Below are positions 9,073-19,719 of a DNA stretch of 64,000 bases, piece after piece. The DNA comes from an uncultured Paracoccaceae bacterium. GTDB taxonomy: Bacteria; Pseudomonadota; Alphaproteobacteria; Rhodobacterales; Rhodobacteraceae. The notes beneath the pieces are model-generated. The model saw only the letters and a program-made list of their open reading frames with translations, was not told where the DNA came from and did no database searches. The translations under genes and the position numbers were made by a program. Location of the stretch: contig CANLDA010000008.1 of assembly GCA_947489325.1 (NCBI GenBank), positions 103,583 to 167,582 on the forward strand, written 5' to 3'. Every line of letters begins with the position of its first letter. Within the stretch, counting starts at the first letter, position 1.

Positions 9073-10869
9073 ATGGCCCGTAAGCCTGTGCCTCAGAGTG
9101 CCGAACAAGAGCGTGAAAAATCCAAAAAGGTTGGCGCGTTGCGCGGTCTGAGCCCGTTTCTGGCCCCTTATAAGATGCTGCTTGTTCTGGCGGCGTTGGC
9201 GTTGACGCTGACGGCTTCTGTTTCGTTGATGCTGCCTTTGGCGGTACGTCGCGTGATCGACAATTTTGAAGCCGATTCTGCCATTCTTGACCTGTATTTT
9301 GCCGCCGCCTTGGGGTTTGCGGCATTGCTCGCGATCGGGACGGGCTTGCGGTACATGCTGGTCACAAAGCTGGGCGAAAAAGTCGTCGCGGACATTCGCA
9401 AGGCGGTGTTTGATCGCGTGATCAGCATGAGCCCGGCGTTTTATGAAAAAACCATGACTGGCGAAGTTCTAAGCCGGATCACAACCGACACCACGTTGAT
9501 TCTGTCGGTGATTGGCTCGTCCGTCTCCGTGGCCCTGCGCAATGTGCTGATCTTTTTTGGTGGCATGGTCCTGATGTTGTTTACATCGGCTAAACTAACC
9601 GGGCTGGTGCTGTTGATCGTGCCCATGGTGATTGTGCCAATTTTGGTGCTGGGACGCCGCTTGCGGGGCCTGTCACGTGAAAACCAAGATTGGATTGCGG
9701 CCAGTTCCGGCAATGCCTCCGAGGCCCTGTTGTCAGTGCAGACCGTACAGGCTTTTACCCATGAAACCCCATCCCGTCAAAGCTTTGCCGATGTGACCAA
9801 CCTGTCGCTGGTCTCGGCGATGAAACGTATCAACACCCGCGCCGTGATGACTGTGATTGTGATCTTCCTGATCTTCACAGGTGTTGTGGGGGTTCTATGG
9901 ATGGGTGCGCGTGATGTGCGTGCCGGCGACATGAGCCAAGGCGCATTGGTGCAATTTGTCATCTATGCGGTGCTGGTGGCTGGGGCGGTTGGTGCGCTGT
10001 CAGAAATCTGGGGAGAATTGCAGCGCGCAGCTGGAGCGACTGAACGTCTTGTGGAATTGCTGGAAAGCGAAGATCCGGTTGTAGAGCCTGCCAATCCCTT
10101 ACCCTTGCCGGAAACCGTGGCGGGCGGGCTTATTTTTGAGGCGGTGAATTTCAAATACCCCTCGCGCCCAGACACATCAGCACTTGCAGATGTCGACCTG
10201 ACAATTGCGCCGGGGGAAACCGTGGCCTTGGTTGGGCCATCGGGGGCTGGTAAAACCACCATTATTCAGATGATCCTGCGGTTTTACGATCCCCAACAGG
10301 GACGTATAACGTTGGATGGAGTTGACCTGTCAGCGATGCGGCGCGACGTGTTTCGTGGTGCCATGGCTTTGGTGCCCCAAGACCCAGTGATCTTTGCCGA
10401 TACAGCACGTGAAAACATCCGTTTTGGTCGACCAAATGCCACAGATGCCGAGGTGGAGGCCGCCGCCGCCGCCGCCGCTGCGCATGATTTCATCGCAGCT
10501 TTGCCCGAAGGGTACGACAGTTTCGTGGGTGAGCGAGGCGTGATGCTGTCTGGCGGGCAAAAACAACGCATCGCCATTGCCCGTGCGATCCTGCGCGACG
10601 CGCCAGTTCTCTTGCTGGACGAGGCCACAAGTGCGCTTGATGCAGAAAGTGAGCGTTTGGTGCAGCAGGCGGTGGATGATCTGGCCAAGACCCGCACGAC
10701 CATTATTGTGGCGCACCGTCTGGCAACCGTGAAAAAGGCAGACCGCATCATTGTCATGGATCAGGGCCGTATCGTGGCGCAAGGCAAGCACGATGAATTG
10801 GTGGCTCAGGGCGGTCTCTATGCGCGTCTTGCACGGTTGCAATTTACTGACGGTGTCGACGCCGCATAA
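9073..10869 (+). CDS. ABC transporter, fused transmembrane and ATPase domains (MsbA-type exporter)
   Basis: A 598-residue half-transporter that would work as a dimer in the inner membrane. Residues about 30-320 form a six-helix export domain. Residues about 350-590 form the nucleotide-binding domain with Walker A GPSGAGKTT, signature LSGGQKQR, Walker B VLLLDEATSALD and the switch histidine in IIVAHRLAT. Such exporters move lipids, drugs or peptides, and the substrate cannot be read from sequence. A run of six GCC codons plus GCT and GCG (10459-10482) makes eight consecutive alanines in the ATPase helical region. The start ATG follows an AAAGGA-like ribosome site. The downstream acyl-CoA synthetase starts 166 bases later. 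Confidence 0.9.
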   Translation: MARKPVPQSAEQEREKSKKVGALRGLSPFLAPYKMLLVLAALALTLTASVSLMLPLAVRRVIDNFEADSAILDLYFAAALGFAALLAIGTGLRYMLVTKLGEKVVADIRKAVFDRVISMSPAFYEKTMTGEVLSRITTDTTLILSVIGSSVSVALRNVLIFFGGMVLMLFTSAKLTGLVLLIVPMVIVPILVLGRRLRGLSRENQDWIAASSGNASEALLSVQTVQAFTHETPSRQSFADVTNLSLVSAMKRINTRAVMTVIVIFLIFTGVVGVLWMGARDVRAGDMSQGALVQFVIYAVLVAGAVGALSEIWGELQRAAGATERLVELLESEDPVVEPANPLPLPETVAGGLIFEAVNFKYPSRPDTSALADVDLTIAPGETVALVGPSGAGKTTIIQMILRFYDPQQGRITLDGVDLSAMRRDVFRGAMALVPQDPVIFADTARENIRFGRPNATDAEVEAAAAAAAAHDFIAALPEGYDSFVGERGVMLSGGQKQRIAIARAILRDAPVLLLDEATSALDAESERLVQQAVDDLAKTRTTIIVAHRLATVKKADRIIVMDQGRIVAQGKHDELVAQGGLYARLARLQFTDGVDAA

Positions 10870-11035
10870 CCAGCATAACCGCCGATCTGCCAGAAATGTG
10901 ATGCTTTGACGCTGCGTTGTTCGCTAAGGTGACTTTGCGTTGATGGGATTGCAATGCTTGCGGGAACGAATGTTTCAGCCCATCTTGTACAAAAGCCCAG
11001 CCAAAAGAGCGGGCAGGCAATAGGGGAAATGCGCC

Positions 11036-12919
11036 ATGAGTTTCGCATCCATAGAAGATCGCAATGAAATCGAAGCCGAAATGCCGTGGGAAGAGCGTGA
11101 CGTCGCCAAGACGTTGTATGAATTTCTGACCCGCGCCAAGGATCGTTTTGCCAATCGCCCGGCGTCCAGTTACCAGATAACGTCGGGTCCAACCGACAAG
11201 GCCGAAACCCTGACATGGGCTGAATTGCACGCTGAGGTCACGCAGGCCGCCAACCTGTTTCGCGCGCTGGGGGTCGGGGAAACCGACACGGTTGCCTATG
11301 TGCTGCCCAACGCCAATGAAACGCTTGTTACTTTGTTGGGCGGCGCAGTTGCGGGGATTGTGAACCCGATCAACCCTTTGCTGGAACCAGAACAGATCGC
11401 CGCCATCCTGCGCGAAACAGACGCCAAGGTTGTGGTGACGCTTAAGGCGTTTCCAAAAACAGATGTGCCGCAAAAGGTGGCCGAGGCCGTGCGCCACGCG
11501 CCGCACGTGCGCACCGTTCTGGAAATTGACCTGTGCCATTACCTCAGCCCTCCCAAAAGCTGGCTCGTGCCTTTCTTGCGCCCAAAGAACCCGGGCAATC
11601 ACCACGCCGATGTGCTGAATTTCAGTGTTGAGATGAAAAAGCATAACACCACACTGGATTTCGCGGATTCTGATGGGGACCGTGTGGCGGCTTATTTTCA
11701 CACGGGCGGAACCACGGGCATGCCCAAAGTGGCACAGCATCGCTATTCCGGGATGATTTATAATGGTTGGATCGGGGATCGGCTGTTGTTTGATGAAACC
11801 GACAGCATCATGTGCCCGCTGCCGTTGTTTCATGTTTTTGCTGTGCATGTGATCATGATGGCGGCTATTGCATCGGGCGCACATGTGGTCTTTCCCACGC
11901 CAGCAGGGTATCGCGGCGAGGGTGTATTTGATAACTTCTGGAAGCTCGTGGAACGATGGAAAACCAGCTTTATCATCACTGTGCCCACGGCGGTCTCTGC
12001 CCTGATGCAACGCCCGGTGGATGCGGATATCTCCACCGTGAAGCAGGCGTTTTCGGGGTCAGCCCCCATGCCGATGGAATTGTTCAAACGATTTGAGAGC
12101 ACGTGCGGTGTGGCCATCGTTGAAGGGTACGGGTTGACCGAGGCAACGTGCCTTGTGTCCTGCAATCCACCTTCGGGTGAGAAAAAGGTGGGCTCTGTCG
12201 GGGTGCCGTTTCCCCACACCGATGTGCGCATCATCAAATCCACACCTGACGGTTTGGTGGAATGCCCCACCGATGAAGTTGGTGAAATTTGCGTGTCCAA
12301 CCCGGGGGTCTATGCAGGCAACACCTATACCGAGGTGGAAAAAAACAAGGATCTGTATTTCCACGACAAATTCCTGCGCACCGGGGATCTGGGGCGGATT
12401 GACGAACAGGGCTATCTGTGGATCACAGGTCGTGCCAAGGATTTGATCATTCGCGGTGGCCATAACATTGACCCGGCCGAGATTGAAGAGGCGCTGCAGG
12501 CGCATCCAGCGGTGGCAATGGCCGGAGCGATTGGACAGCCTGATGCCCATTCCGGAGAGGTGCCTTGTGCCTTTGTGGAATTGATTGACGGGGCATCCGT
12601 TACGCCCGAGGAACTAGTGGCCCATTGTAAGGTGCAAGTGCATGAACGGGCCGCTCATCCTAAACATATCGAGATTTTGCCAGAACTGCCAAAAACCGCC
12701 GTTGGTAAGGTGTTTAAACCTGACTTGCGCAAATCTGCCATTATGCGGATTTATAATCAGGCGTTGGAAAAAGGGGGGGTGGCTGCACAGGTCACATCGG
12801 TTCTGGACAGCAAGAAACGTGGCCTTGTGGCGCAGTTGACCAATCAGGGCAACGTCAGCGACGAAGACGTAACCGCGGTTCTGGGCGCCTTTACCCGACC
12901 ATGGGAATGGGCGGAATAA
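11036..12919 (+). CDS. Acyl-CoA synthetase (AMP-forming, ANL superfamily)
   Basis: A 627-residue adenylate-forming enzyme that activates a carboxylic acid with ATP and CoA. The AMP-binding P-loop reads [15 protein letters not shown]. The [10 protein letters not shown] segment supplies the adenine/acyl site, [19 protein letters not shown] is the ribose-binding and hinge region, and the catalytic lysine lies in [12 protein letters not shown]. The region between the N-terminus and the P-loop is longer than in short-chain ligases, which fits medium- or long-chain fatty acids, but the substrate is not certain. Glycerol kinase begins 43 bases downstream on the same strand, so a link to glycerol/fatty-acid use is possible. 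Confidence 0.88.
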   Translation: MSFASIEDRNEIEAEMPWEERDVAKTLYEFLTRAKDRFANRPASSYQITSGPTDKAETLTWAELHAEVTQAANLFRALGVGETDTVAYVLPNANETLVTLLGGAVAGIVNPINPLLEPEQIAAILRETDAKVVVTLKAFPKTDVPQKVAEAVRHAPHVRTVLEIDLCHYLSPPKSWLVPFLRPKNPGNHHADVLNFSVEMKKHNTTLDFADSDGDRVAAYFHTGGTTGMPKVAQHRYSGMIYNGWIGDRLLFDETDSIMCPLPLFHVFAVHVIMMAAIASGAHVVFPTPAGYRGEGVFDNFWKLVERWKTSFIITVPTAVSALMQRPVDADISTVKQAFSGSAPMPMELFKRFESTCGVAIVEGYGLTEATCLVSCNPPSGEKKVGSVGVPFPHTDVRIIKSTPDGLVECPTDEVGEICVSNPGVYAGNTYTEVEKNKDLYFHDKFLRTGDLGRIDEQGYLWITGRAKDLIIRGGHNIDPAEIEEALQAHPAVAMAGAIGQPDAHSGEVPCAFVELIDGASVTPEELVAHCKVQVHERAAHPKHIEILPELPKTAVGKVFKPDLRKSAIMRIYNQALEKGGVAAQVTSVLDSKKRGLVAQLTNQGNVSDEDVTAVLGAFTRPWEWAE

Positions 12920-12962
12920 CCTCTGCCAATTGATCCCCCATCACGCAATACAGGATACTGTC

Positions 12963-14447
12963 ATGACCTACATTCTGGCCATTGACCAAGGCACTACGTC
13001 CAGCCGGGCCATGATCTTTGATCGCGATATGCAGATCACAGCCGTTGCACAAGAGGAGTTCGCCCAGCATTTCCCTGCTTCTGGGTGGGTGGAACATGAC
13101 CCCGTGGACCTATGGCAGACGACTTTGTCCACCTGCCGTGCCGCGATTGCCAAGGCGGGTATTCAGGCCAGCGACATTGCCGGTATTGGCATCACAAACC
13201 AACGTGAAACCACGCTGGTCTGGGACCGACTGACCGGCGCGCCGATCCACAACGCGATTGTCTGGCAGGATCGCCGCACCGCCGACATCTGCGGCATTCT
13301 CAAATCCGAAGGCCATGAGGCATTTGTGACCCAACGCACGGGTCTTTTGCTGGATCCGTATTTTTCCGGCACCAAGATCAAATGGATATTGGATCACGTC
13401 GAAGGCGCGCATGTGCGTGCGCGATTGGGTCAGTTGGCCTTTGGCACGGTGGACAGCTGGATCATCTGGAACCTTACGGGGGGCGCGGCACATGTCACCG
13501 ATGCCACCAATGCCTCGCGCACCATGCTTTATGATATTCATGATGGCGACTGGAGCAGTGATTTATGCGCGTTGCTGGACATCCCCATGGCGATTCTTCC
13601 CAAAGTCAAAGATTGCGCCGCAGAGTTTGGCCATACAGACCCTGCGCTGTTGGGGGCGACCATTCCCATTCTGGGGGTGGCAGGCGATCAGCAGGCTGCG
13701 ACCATCGGGCAAGCATGTTTTCAACCCGGCATGATGAAATCCACCTATGGCACAGGCTGTTTTGCGTTGCTGAACACGGGGGATGTGCCCGTGACCTCGC
13801 AAAACCGGTTGCTGACCACTGTGGCCTATCAATTAGATGGCAAGCCCACATATGCGCTGGAAGGCGCCATTTTCATTGCTGGCGCGGTGGTGCAATGGCT
13901 GCGTGACGGCGTCGGCCTGATCACAGATGCACACCAGACACAGGCTATGGCTGAAGAGGCAGATCGGGGTCAGGATGTGATCATGGTGCCCGCCTTCACA
14001 GGGCTTGGCGCGCCTTATTGGTCTCCTGACTGTCGCGGGGCAATCTTTGGTCTGACGCGCAATTCAGGCCCCAATGAATTGGCCCGTGCTGCCCTTGAAA
14101 GCGTGGGCTTTCAAACCCGTGATCTCTTGGAGGCGATGCAGGCTGATATGGGCCGCATTGGCGAGCAGGTCTTGCGCGTGGATGGCGGCATGACAGCATC
14201 TGACTGGACCATGCAGTTTCTGGCCGACATCACCGGCGCGCCTGTGGATCGCCCCAAGGTTCTTGAAAGCACGGCGGTTGGGGCTGCATGGCTTGCAGGA
14301 ATGCGCGCCGGGATTTATCCGGGTATGGAGGGGTTTGCCCAAACATGGGCGCGCGATCAGCGGTTTGAACCGATGATGCAACAACCCTTTCGCGAAGACA
14401 GATACGATGCATGGAAAAAGGCTGTTCAGGCAGCACTGTCAGTGTGA
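12963..14447 (+). CDS. glpK: Glycerol kinase
   Basis: A 494-residue FGGY-family kinase that phosphorylates glycerol to glycerol-3-phosphate. The N-terminus [15 protein letters not shown] is the phosphate-1 motif, and [11 protein letters not shown] and WQDRRT are glycerol kinase signatures. [19 protein letters not shown] is the second FGGY-type signature, and [14 protein letters not shown] is the adenosine motif. The frame stays open 33 bases further upstream, but ATG 12963 gives the normal family N-terminus and is chosen. No glpF or glpD is nearby. Confidence 0.95.
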   Translation: MTYILAIDQGTTSSRAMIFDRDMQITAVAQEEFAQHFPASGWVEHDPVDLWQTTLSTCRAAIAKAGIQASDIAGIGITNQRETTLVWDRLTGAPIHNAIVWQDRRTADICGILKSEGHEAFVTQRTGLLLDPYFSGTKIKWILDHVEGAHVRARLGQLAFGTVDSWIIWNLTGGAAHVTDATNASRTMLYDIHDGDWSSDLCALLDIPMAILPKVKDCAAEFGHTDPALLGATIPILGVAGDQQAATIGQACFQPGMMKSTYGTGCFALLNTGDVPVTSQNRLLTTVAYQLDGKPTYALEGAIFIAGAVVQWLRDGVGLITDAHQTQAMAEEADRGQDVIMVPAFTGLGAPYWSPDCRGAIFGLTRNSGPNELARAALESVGFQTRDLLEAMQADMGRIGEQVLRVDGGMTASDWTMQFLADITGAPVDRPKVLESTAVGAAWLAGMRAGIYPGMEGFAQTWARDQRFEPMMQQPFREDRYDAWKKAVQAALSV

Positions 14448-14587
14448 TGCGGGCTTTGGCGAGGCAGAGGTGCGAAAGGAACGTACGGTCAAGTCACGAC
14501 GGCTTAACCGGATAACCTTACGATCCCCACATCGCGCGATACCTTCAGGTGGATCATTGGCTGACAGCTATGGTTTGCCACAGACTT

Positions 14588-14605
14588 GGCGGCGCCGCCC
14601 TTTTT
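14588..14605 (+). terminator. Possible weak terminator downstream of glpK
   Basis: A GGCGGCGCCGCC palindrome (14588-14599) is followed by CTTTTT. The stem is short once a loop is allowed, so this is only a candidate. The rest of 14448-14679 shows no gene. Confidence 0.3.
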
Positions 14606-14679
14606 CACGGCTCTTTTCAAGACAGACACAGACATAGCACAGGCCTAAGACACCCGCCCCACGCCCTGCGCGGCGCGGA

Positions 14680-15588
14680 TCATTGTGCGTGCAGCTTGTT
14701 CCAAATTTTTTGCAGTGTTGGTTTGTCGTTCTGCGCGTCGCGATACAGTCGCACCTCTAGCTGTGTTTGATACCGTGCATCCCCGGCGAGTACGAAACTG
14801 CCGTTATCAATTTCGCCCCCACACAGGCGACGCGGCAGCCACCCCATTCCGAACCCTTCGGTGATCATGGCCTTGATCCCAATGGCCAGCGCGTTTTGAT
14901 TGACTTCAAGTGTGCGTGGACTGGGCAATTGCTGACGTAAAATATGATCCTGAACAGAGCGCAACGCCGACACGCTGCCATAGGATAGCAATGGCACGGG
15001 CTTCTTGTTCTCGCGCATTAGGGAAAACCGGGCCTCCCCAGTTGAATTCGCGCAAGACACTGGCAAGAAATCATCCTTGGCCAGCGTGATAAACTCGCAA
15101 TGGGCGGCATCCAAAGGTGACAGGAAATCCATCGATGGGTGCCAATAGGTCAGAATCACATCGCAGTATCGTTGTTGCAGGGCGCTGACGAATTGATCTG
15201 CCGACCATGAGGTGGAATTCAGATCAATATCAAGCCCGCGTTCCTCGACCAGTGGCGCAATCAGCGATTTGTAATGCGTCATATACAGCGACTGCGAGGT
15301 GGCAAAACGCAGGGTGTTTTCGCTGGCGGCCTCCATCGCCTGACAGCGATCCAAGGTTTCCTGATAGGTGCGCAGCATGATGCGCGCTTGGCTCAAAAAC
15401 ACCTCACCGGCAGGGGTTAATGACAAGGGCAGAGTCTGGCGGTTGATCAACTGGGCACCCACGTCTTCCTCTAGCGACCGGATGCGGCGCGAAAAGGCAG
15501 GCTGACTCACATTGCGCTCTTCGGCTGCGCGCGAGAAATTCTTCTGCGCCACCAATGCTTCAAAGTCTTTGAGCCAGTTTATATCCAC
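14680..15588 (-). CDS. LysR-family transcriptional regulator
   Basis: A 302-residue regulator with an N-terminal winged helix-turn-helix (WLKDFEALVAQKNFSRAAE, then NVSQPAFSRRIRSLEEDVGAQL) and a C-terminal effector-binding domain. The start is placed at GTG 15588 (VDINWLKDF). The frame extends upstream, but that part lies inside the preceding ATPase gene and lacks family similarity. It sits 25 bases after the last gene of the peptide-type ABC operon on the same strand, so it may be cotranscribed with and control that operon. The ligand is unknown. Confidence 0.88.
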   Translation of the reverse strand: MDINWLKDFEALVAQKNFSRAAEERNVSQPAFSRRIRSLEEDVGAQLINRQTLPLSLTPAGEVFLSQARIMLRTYQETLDRCQAMEAASENTLRFATSQSLYMTHYKSLIAPLVEERGLDIDLNSTSWSADQFVSALQQRYCDVILTYWHPSMDFLSPLDAAHCEFITLAKDDFLPVSCANSTGEARFSLMRENKKPVPLLSYGSVSALRSVQDHILRQQLPSPRTLEVNQNALAIGIKAMITEGFGMGWLPRRLCGGEIDNGSFVLAGDARYQTQLEVRLYRDAQNDKPTLQKIWNKLHAQ

Positions 15589-15613
15589 GTGTGTTGATCC
15601 GTTCCCAACCCGA

Positions 15614-16645
15614 TTAGTCGCGCGGCCAATCTTCCTCGACGGCGTGGCAAGCCACAAGACTTCCGTCGGGTTGATGTACCGCTTTGGGCTGTTCCATTCT
15701 GCACTGGTCGCGTGCATATGCGCAACGGCTATGAAATGGGCAGCCTTTGGGTAGGTTGATCGGAGTAGGGATTTCCCCTTTCAGGCGGATATGATTGGGG
15801 CGGTCATCCTTTAGCTGGGGCACCGCCGACAGCAGGGCACGAGTATAGGGGTGCTTGGGGTTGGAAAACAGCGTCTGTGTGTCCGCCAACTCGCATATTG
15901 CGCCAAGGTACAGCACCGCAACGCGGGTGCCAAAATGCTGAACCACGCTGAGATCGTGGGTGATGAACAGATAAGTCAGGCCACGCTCTTCGCGCGCTTC
16001 AAGCATCAGGTTCAGAACCTGCGCCTGTATGGAGACATCCAGTGCGGAAATTGGCTCATCCGCGATGATGAACTCGGGGTCCACCGTCAGTGCGCGGGCA
16101 ATCGCGATCCGCTGACGTTGACCGCCGGAAAATTCATGCGGGTATCGTTTGGACCAACTTGGATCGACCCCGACAGAGCGCATGACATCACTGACCCTGT
16201 CGCGAACTTCGCCTTTGGACATTTGTGGGTTGTGATGGCGCACAGGTTCCACCAGCGACTGCCAGATTGTCATGCGCGGGTTAAGCGACGCATAAGGATT
16301 CTGGAAAATCATCTGCATCTTGCTGCGCAAGGGCATCATGGCCTTGCGTGTGCGGTTGTCGATGCGTTCGCCGTCATAATGAATTTCGCCAGCGCTGGGT
16401 GTCAGCAATCCGGCCACCAGTCGCGCAACTGTAGATTTGCCGCAGCCGGATTCACCGACCACACACAGAACTTCACCCTTCTCAGCGGTCATAGAGACAG
16501 AATTTACCGCGTGAACCTGTCGGCGTTCACGCGTTATGCGGCCGCCTTTGAAGCGCAAGGTTTCCAGAAATCCCTTGTCCAGCTCAAACCGTTTTTCCAG
16601 GCCGCGCAACTCCAGCAGGGGCGGATTTGTCTTTGCCTCGCTCAT
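15614..16645 (-). CDS. Oligopeptide/dipeptide ABC transporter ATP-binding protein (OppF/DppF type)
   Basis: A 343-residue cytoplasmic ATPase with Walker A GESGCGKST, signature FSGGQRQRIAIARAL, Walker B FIIADEPISALD and the C-terminal oligo/dipeptide module CPFHSRCAYARDQC, whose cysteines resemble the Fe-S or metal site seen in this subfamily. Its start overlaps the stop of the preceding ATPase by 4 bases (ATGA), so translation is coupled. It is the fifth gene of the five-gene transporter operon. Confidence 0.93.
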   Translation of the reverse strand: MSEAKTNPPLLELRGLEKRFELDKGFLETLRFKGGRITRERRQVHAVNSVSMTAEKGEVLCVVGESGCGKSTVARLVAGLLTPSAGEIHYDGERIDNRTRKAMMPLRSKMQMIFQNPYASLNPRMTIWQSLVEPVRHHNPQMSKGEVRDRVSDVMRSVGVDPSWSKRYPHEFSGGQRQRIAIARALTVDPEFIIADEPISALDVSIQAQVLNLMLEAREERGLTYLFITHDLSVVQHFGTRVAVLYLGAICELADTQTLFSNPKHPYTRALLSAVPQLKDDRPNHIRLKGEIPTPINLPKGCPFHSRCAYARDQCRMEQPKAVHQPDGSLVACHAVEEDWPRD

Positions 16646-17637
16646 GCCTGTTTCTCCTGATCGGGGGTGTCATTGTGCAGGCGGTTTACCTCATGGCAGG
16701 CGACGCGCACTGTGCCATAGCTGATCGGCTCTGGTCGGGTGGTGCGACAATGATCCACTGCATAGGAGCAACGAGGGCTGAACGGGCAGCCAACTGGAAT
16801 GGAGGTAAGTGAGGGCATATTTCCGGGGATTTGTTTCAGGCGATGACCGGGCAGGGTTTGCTGGGGCAGGGCGTTGATCAGCCCTTGGGTATAGGGATGT
16901 TGCGGATCATTGATGATCTCACGCGTGCGTCCGGCCTCGACGATGCGACCAGCATACATCACCAGCGTACGCTCGGTCATCTGGCTGACCACGCCAAGGT
17001 CATGGGTGATCAGGATCAGCCCCACTTTGTTGGATTGGCACAGCTCCAGCAACAGCTCCATAATGTCGGCCTGAATGGTCACATCCAGCGCTGTTGTGGG
17101 CTCATCCGCGATGATCAGTTGCGGGTTTAGCAGCAGGGCCATGGCAATGATGATCCGCTGACGCATCCCGCCGGATAGCTCATGCGGATATTGGTTCAGG
17201 CGCTCTTCGGGCGAGGGTATATAGACCTCGCGCAGCTTGACGATGGCGATTTGTTCCGCCTCGTCCCGGGACAGTTTGCGGTGCGCTTGCAGGGTTTCCA
17301 CCATTTGCTGACCGATGGTCAGAACCGGGTTCAGTGTGACCATCGGATCCTGAAAGATCATCGCCATTTTGTTGCCGCGAATGCCACGCATCTGAGCATC
17401 ATTCATGCCCGCGATATCCTGTCCTTCAAACAGGATTTTGCCGCTGTCGATATAGCCGGGCTTGCTCAGCAGGTTCATCAGGGAAAAGCCAGTGATCGAC
17501 TTGCCCGCACCGGATTCTCCCACGATACCCAGTCGTTCACCCTTGGCCAGATCAAAGGAAATGTCATGCAGCGCGGTGACAGTCTGATCGCGCATTGCGA
17601 ATTTGACAGTCAGATCAGAAACAGAAAGCAGAGACAT
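16642..17637 (-). CDS. Oligopeptide/dipeptide ABC transporter ATP-binding protein (OppD/DppD type)
   Basis: A 331-residue ATPase paired with the OppF/DppF-type protein. Walker A is GESGAGKSI, the signature is LSGGMRQRIIIAMAL, Walker B is LIIADEPTTALD, and the C-terminus carries CPFSPRCSYAVDHC. The frame stays open upstream to 17754, but that part lies within the permease gene. ATG 17637 gives the normal N-terminus MSLLSVSDLTVKF and lies 5 bases from the permease stop. Confidence 0.93.
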   Translation of the reverse strand: MSLLSVSDLTVKFAMRDQTVTALHDISFDLAKGERLGIVGESGAGKSITGFSLMNLLSKPGYIDSGKILFEGQDIAGMNDAQMRGIRGNKMAMIFQDPMVTLNPVLTIGQQMVETLQAHRKLSRDEAEQIAIVKLREVYIPSPEERLNQYPHELSGGMRQRIIIAMALLLNPQLIIADEPTTALDVTIQADIMELLLELCQSNKVGLILITHDLGVVSQMTERTLVMYAGRIVEAGRTREIINDPQHPYTQGLINALPQQTLPGHRLKQIPGNMPSLTSIPVGCPFSPRCSYAVDHCRTTRPEPISYGTVRVACHEVNRLHNDTPDQEKQA

Positions 17638-17642
17638 TGCGC

Positions 17643-18587
17643 TTATCCCTTGTACAGCTTGGGGTTCAGAACATCGCGCATCCAGTCCCCCAACAGGTTG
17701 ATGACCAGAACCAACACCACAAGCACAATGCCGGGAATGGCGGTGATCCACCAACTGCCGGAAAAGATGTAGTCAAAGCCCGATGAGATAAGGGAGCCAA
17801 GTGATGGCTGGCTTGGCGGCATGCCAAGGCCCAGAAACGAAAGCGACGCCTCGGAAATAATCGCATTGGCGACCTGCACCGTGGAAATCACGAAAATCGG
17901 TGACAGGGAATTGGGCAGGATATGACGCACCATGATGCGCATCGGTCCAAAACCTAAAACGCGGGCACTGTCGACATATTCCTTTTTCTTTTCGGCCAGA
18001 ACTGTGGCCCGTACTGTGCGTGCATATTGCGGCCATTCGGCGATGCCGATGACGGCAATCAGGAAATAGACGGCAAAGCGGTTGAATGTGTCTGATCCAA
18101 ACATGGCCTGCGTAATCGCAAGGAAAATGATTGCCACCATCAATGTTGAAAAGGACAGTTGAATATCGGCCAGACGCATCAGCAAACTGTCCAGTCGCCC
18201 GCCAACATAACCCGCAATCAACCCGATAGAGATGCCTAGAAAGGCCTGTAATGTTACAGCACACAGCCCGATCAACAACGACAGGCGTGTCCCATAAAGG
18301 ATCGTAGACCAAAGATCGCGACCCTGATCATCGGTGCCCAGCATAAATTGTGACTCTGACCCATCTACCCAAACTGGCGGATATTCGGAATTCATGATGT
18401 CGATTTGTGCCGGATCATAAGGATCAAACGGCGCGATCAAAGGGGCGAGTATGGCTGACAGGGCAATCACCGCAAAGATCAACAGCGACACCACCGCCAC
18501 GGGATTGCGCCGAAAGCTATAGGCCATGTTGCTGTCCCAGATGCGACGCATCAGGGTGGGCTCTGTGCTGGTTGTCATATCGCTCAT
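17643..18587 (-). CDS. Oligopeptide/dipeptide ABC transporter permease (OppC/DppC type)
   Basis: A 314-residue inner-membrane permease with about six hydrophobic helices and the N-terminal OppC-type region (SFRRNPVAVVSLLIFAVIAL). The coupling-helix region ARVLGFGPMRIMVRHILPN contacts the ATPases. Its start overlaps the stop of the upstream permease by 4 bases, indicating tight coupling. Confidence 0.93.
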   Translation of the reverse strand: MSDMTTSTEPTLMRRIWDSNMAYSFRRNPVAVVSLLIFAVIALSAILAPLIAPFDPYDPAQIDIMNSEYPPVWVDGSESQFMLGTDDQGRDLWSTILYGTRLSLLIGLCAVTLQAFLGISIGLIAGYVGGRLDSLLMRLADIQLSFSTLMVAIIFLAITQAMFGSDTFNRFAVYFLIAVIGIAEWPQYARTVRATVLAEKKKEYVDSARVLGFGPMRIMVRHILPNSLSPIFVISTVQVANAIISEASLSFLGLGMPPSQPSLGSLISSGFDYIFSGSWWITAIPGIVLVVLVLVINLLGDWMRDVLNPKLYKG

Positions 18588-19564
18588 GCGCCCATCCTCG
18601 CGAGGTTCACGGTTGGGTTCACAAGGCCATAGATCAGATCCACAATGGTGTTTGTCACCACAAAGATGAACCCGACCACAATCAGATAGGCCACGACAAG
18701 CGGGGTATCCACACGGTTAATGGCCTCAAGGAACATGAACCCCATGCCCGGCCATTGAAACACTGTTTCCGTGAGGATCGTATAGGCCACCATGGTGCCG
18801 ATCTGCACACCGCCCACGGTGATCACTGGCAAGAGCGTGTTTTTCAGCGCGTGCACGAAATAAATCCGTCCCGGATGAATGCCCTTTGCCTTAGCATATT
18901 TAACGTATTCGCTTTCCAGCACTTCCATCATTTCCGCGCGGATCAGACGCACAAACAGTGGCAGCATGATGGATGCCAGTGCTATTGAGGGCAGCAAGAT
19001 ATGTTCCCAGCCATCCAGCGTGGCAAAATTGGTGTCCCAATAGCCCCAGACATGCACCACATCGCCGCGCCCAAAGGACGGCAGCCAGCCAAGCTCTACC
19101 GAAAAGACGAAAATCATCAGGATCGCGGTCAGGAACACAGGGATCGAGATGCCGATAATGGACAGCCCCATGATGATGCGGCTGATGATCGAATTGGGCT
19201 TGATCGCGGTGTAAACGCCCAATGGCACCGACAACCCGACGATGATGATCGTCGCCCCCAGAACAAGCTCAAGCGTCGCGGGCAGCTTTTTCAGGATCAC
19301 GTCCAGCGCGGGTTCTTTGAAGAAATAAGATGTGCCCAGATCTCCCTGCAAGGCGTTGCCCAAAAAGCGCAGGTATTGCTTGGCGAAACTGTCGTTCAGA
19401 CCCAATTCGTCGCGCAGTTGCTGACGCACTTCTTCGGAAACGGACTGTCCCACCAACTCGCGCAGGGGATCGCCCAGGTTGTCCTGAATGGCAAAGCCGA
19501 TGACAGAGATGACAAACATCACCGCGATGGCCTGAAACAGTCGTTTTACAAGGTAGGCGAGCAT
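18584..19564 (-). CDS. Oligopeptide/dipeptide ABC transporter permease (OppB/DppB type)
   Basis: A 326-residue inner-membrane permease. The N-terminus MLAYLVKRLFQAIAVMFVIS is characteristic of the DppB family. The coupling region YVKYAKAKGIHPGRIYFVHA is present, and about six helices can be seen. It follows the binding-protein gene after a 155-base spacer that contains a stem-loop. Confidence 0.93.
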   Translation of the reverse strand: MLAYLVKRLFQAIAVMFVISVIGFAIQDNLGDPLRELVGQSVSEEVRQQLRDELGLNDSFAKQYLRFLGNALQGDLGTSYFFKEPALDVILKKLPATLELVLGATIIIVGLSVPLGVYTAIKPNSIISRIIMGLSIIGISIPVFLTAILMIFVFSVELGWLPSFGRGDVVHVWGYWDTNFATLDGWEHILLPSIALASIMLPLFVRLIRAEMMEVLESEYVKYAKAKGIHPGRIYFVHALKNTLLPVITVGGVQIGTMVAYTILTETVFQWPGMGFMFLEAINRVDTPLVVAYLIVVGFIFVVTNTIVDLIYGLVNPTVNLARMGA

Positions 19565-19680
19565 GGGATTGTCCTGTCATCAGGTCACTTATTGATGGGC
19601 ACTTAATCTTCATAGCGCGACACGGCGCTGATATCTCTATGAATTCATGCCCATGAAAAAGGTACGGGTGGTTTAAAATG

Positions 19681-19709
19681 CCGGGGCGAGCCCCTCGCTC
19701 TCGCCCCGG
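19681..19709 (-). other. Intercistronic stem-loop between binding-protein and permease genes
   Basis: A perfect 10-base inverted repeat (CCGGGGCGAG / CTCGCCCCGG, 9-base loop) starts 11 bases beyond the binding-protein stop. No good T run follows on the minus strand. Such hairpins commonly protect the binding-protein mRNA or partly terminate transcription, raising binding protein over permease. Confidence 0.65.
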
Positions 19710-19719
19710 CAAGGTTCCC

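Noticed and set aside
10844..12010. 388-residue frame on the minus strand
   Set aside because: It is antisense to the acyl-CoA synthetase and shows no motif or ribosome site.
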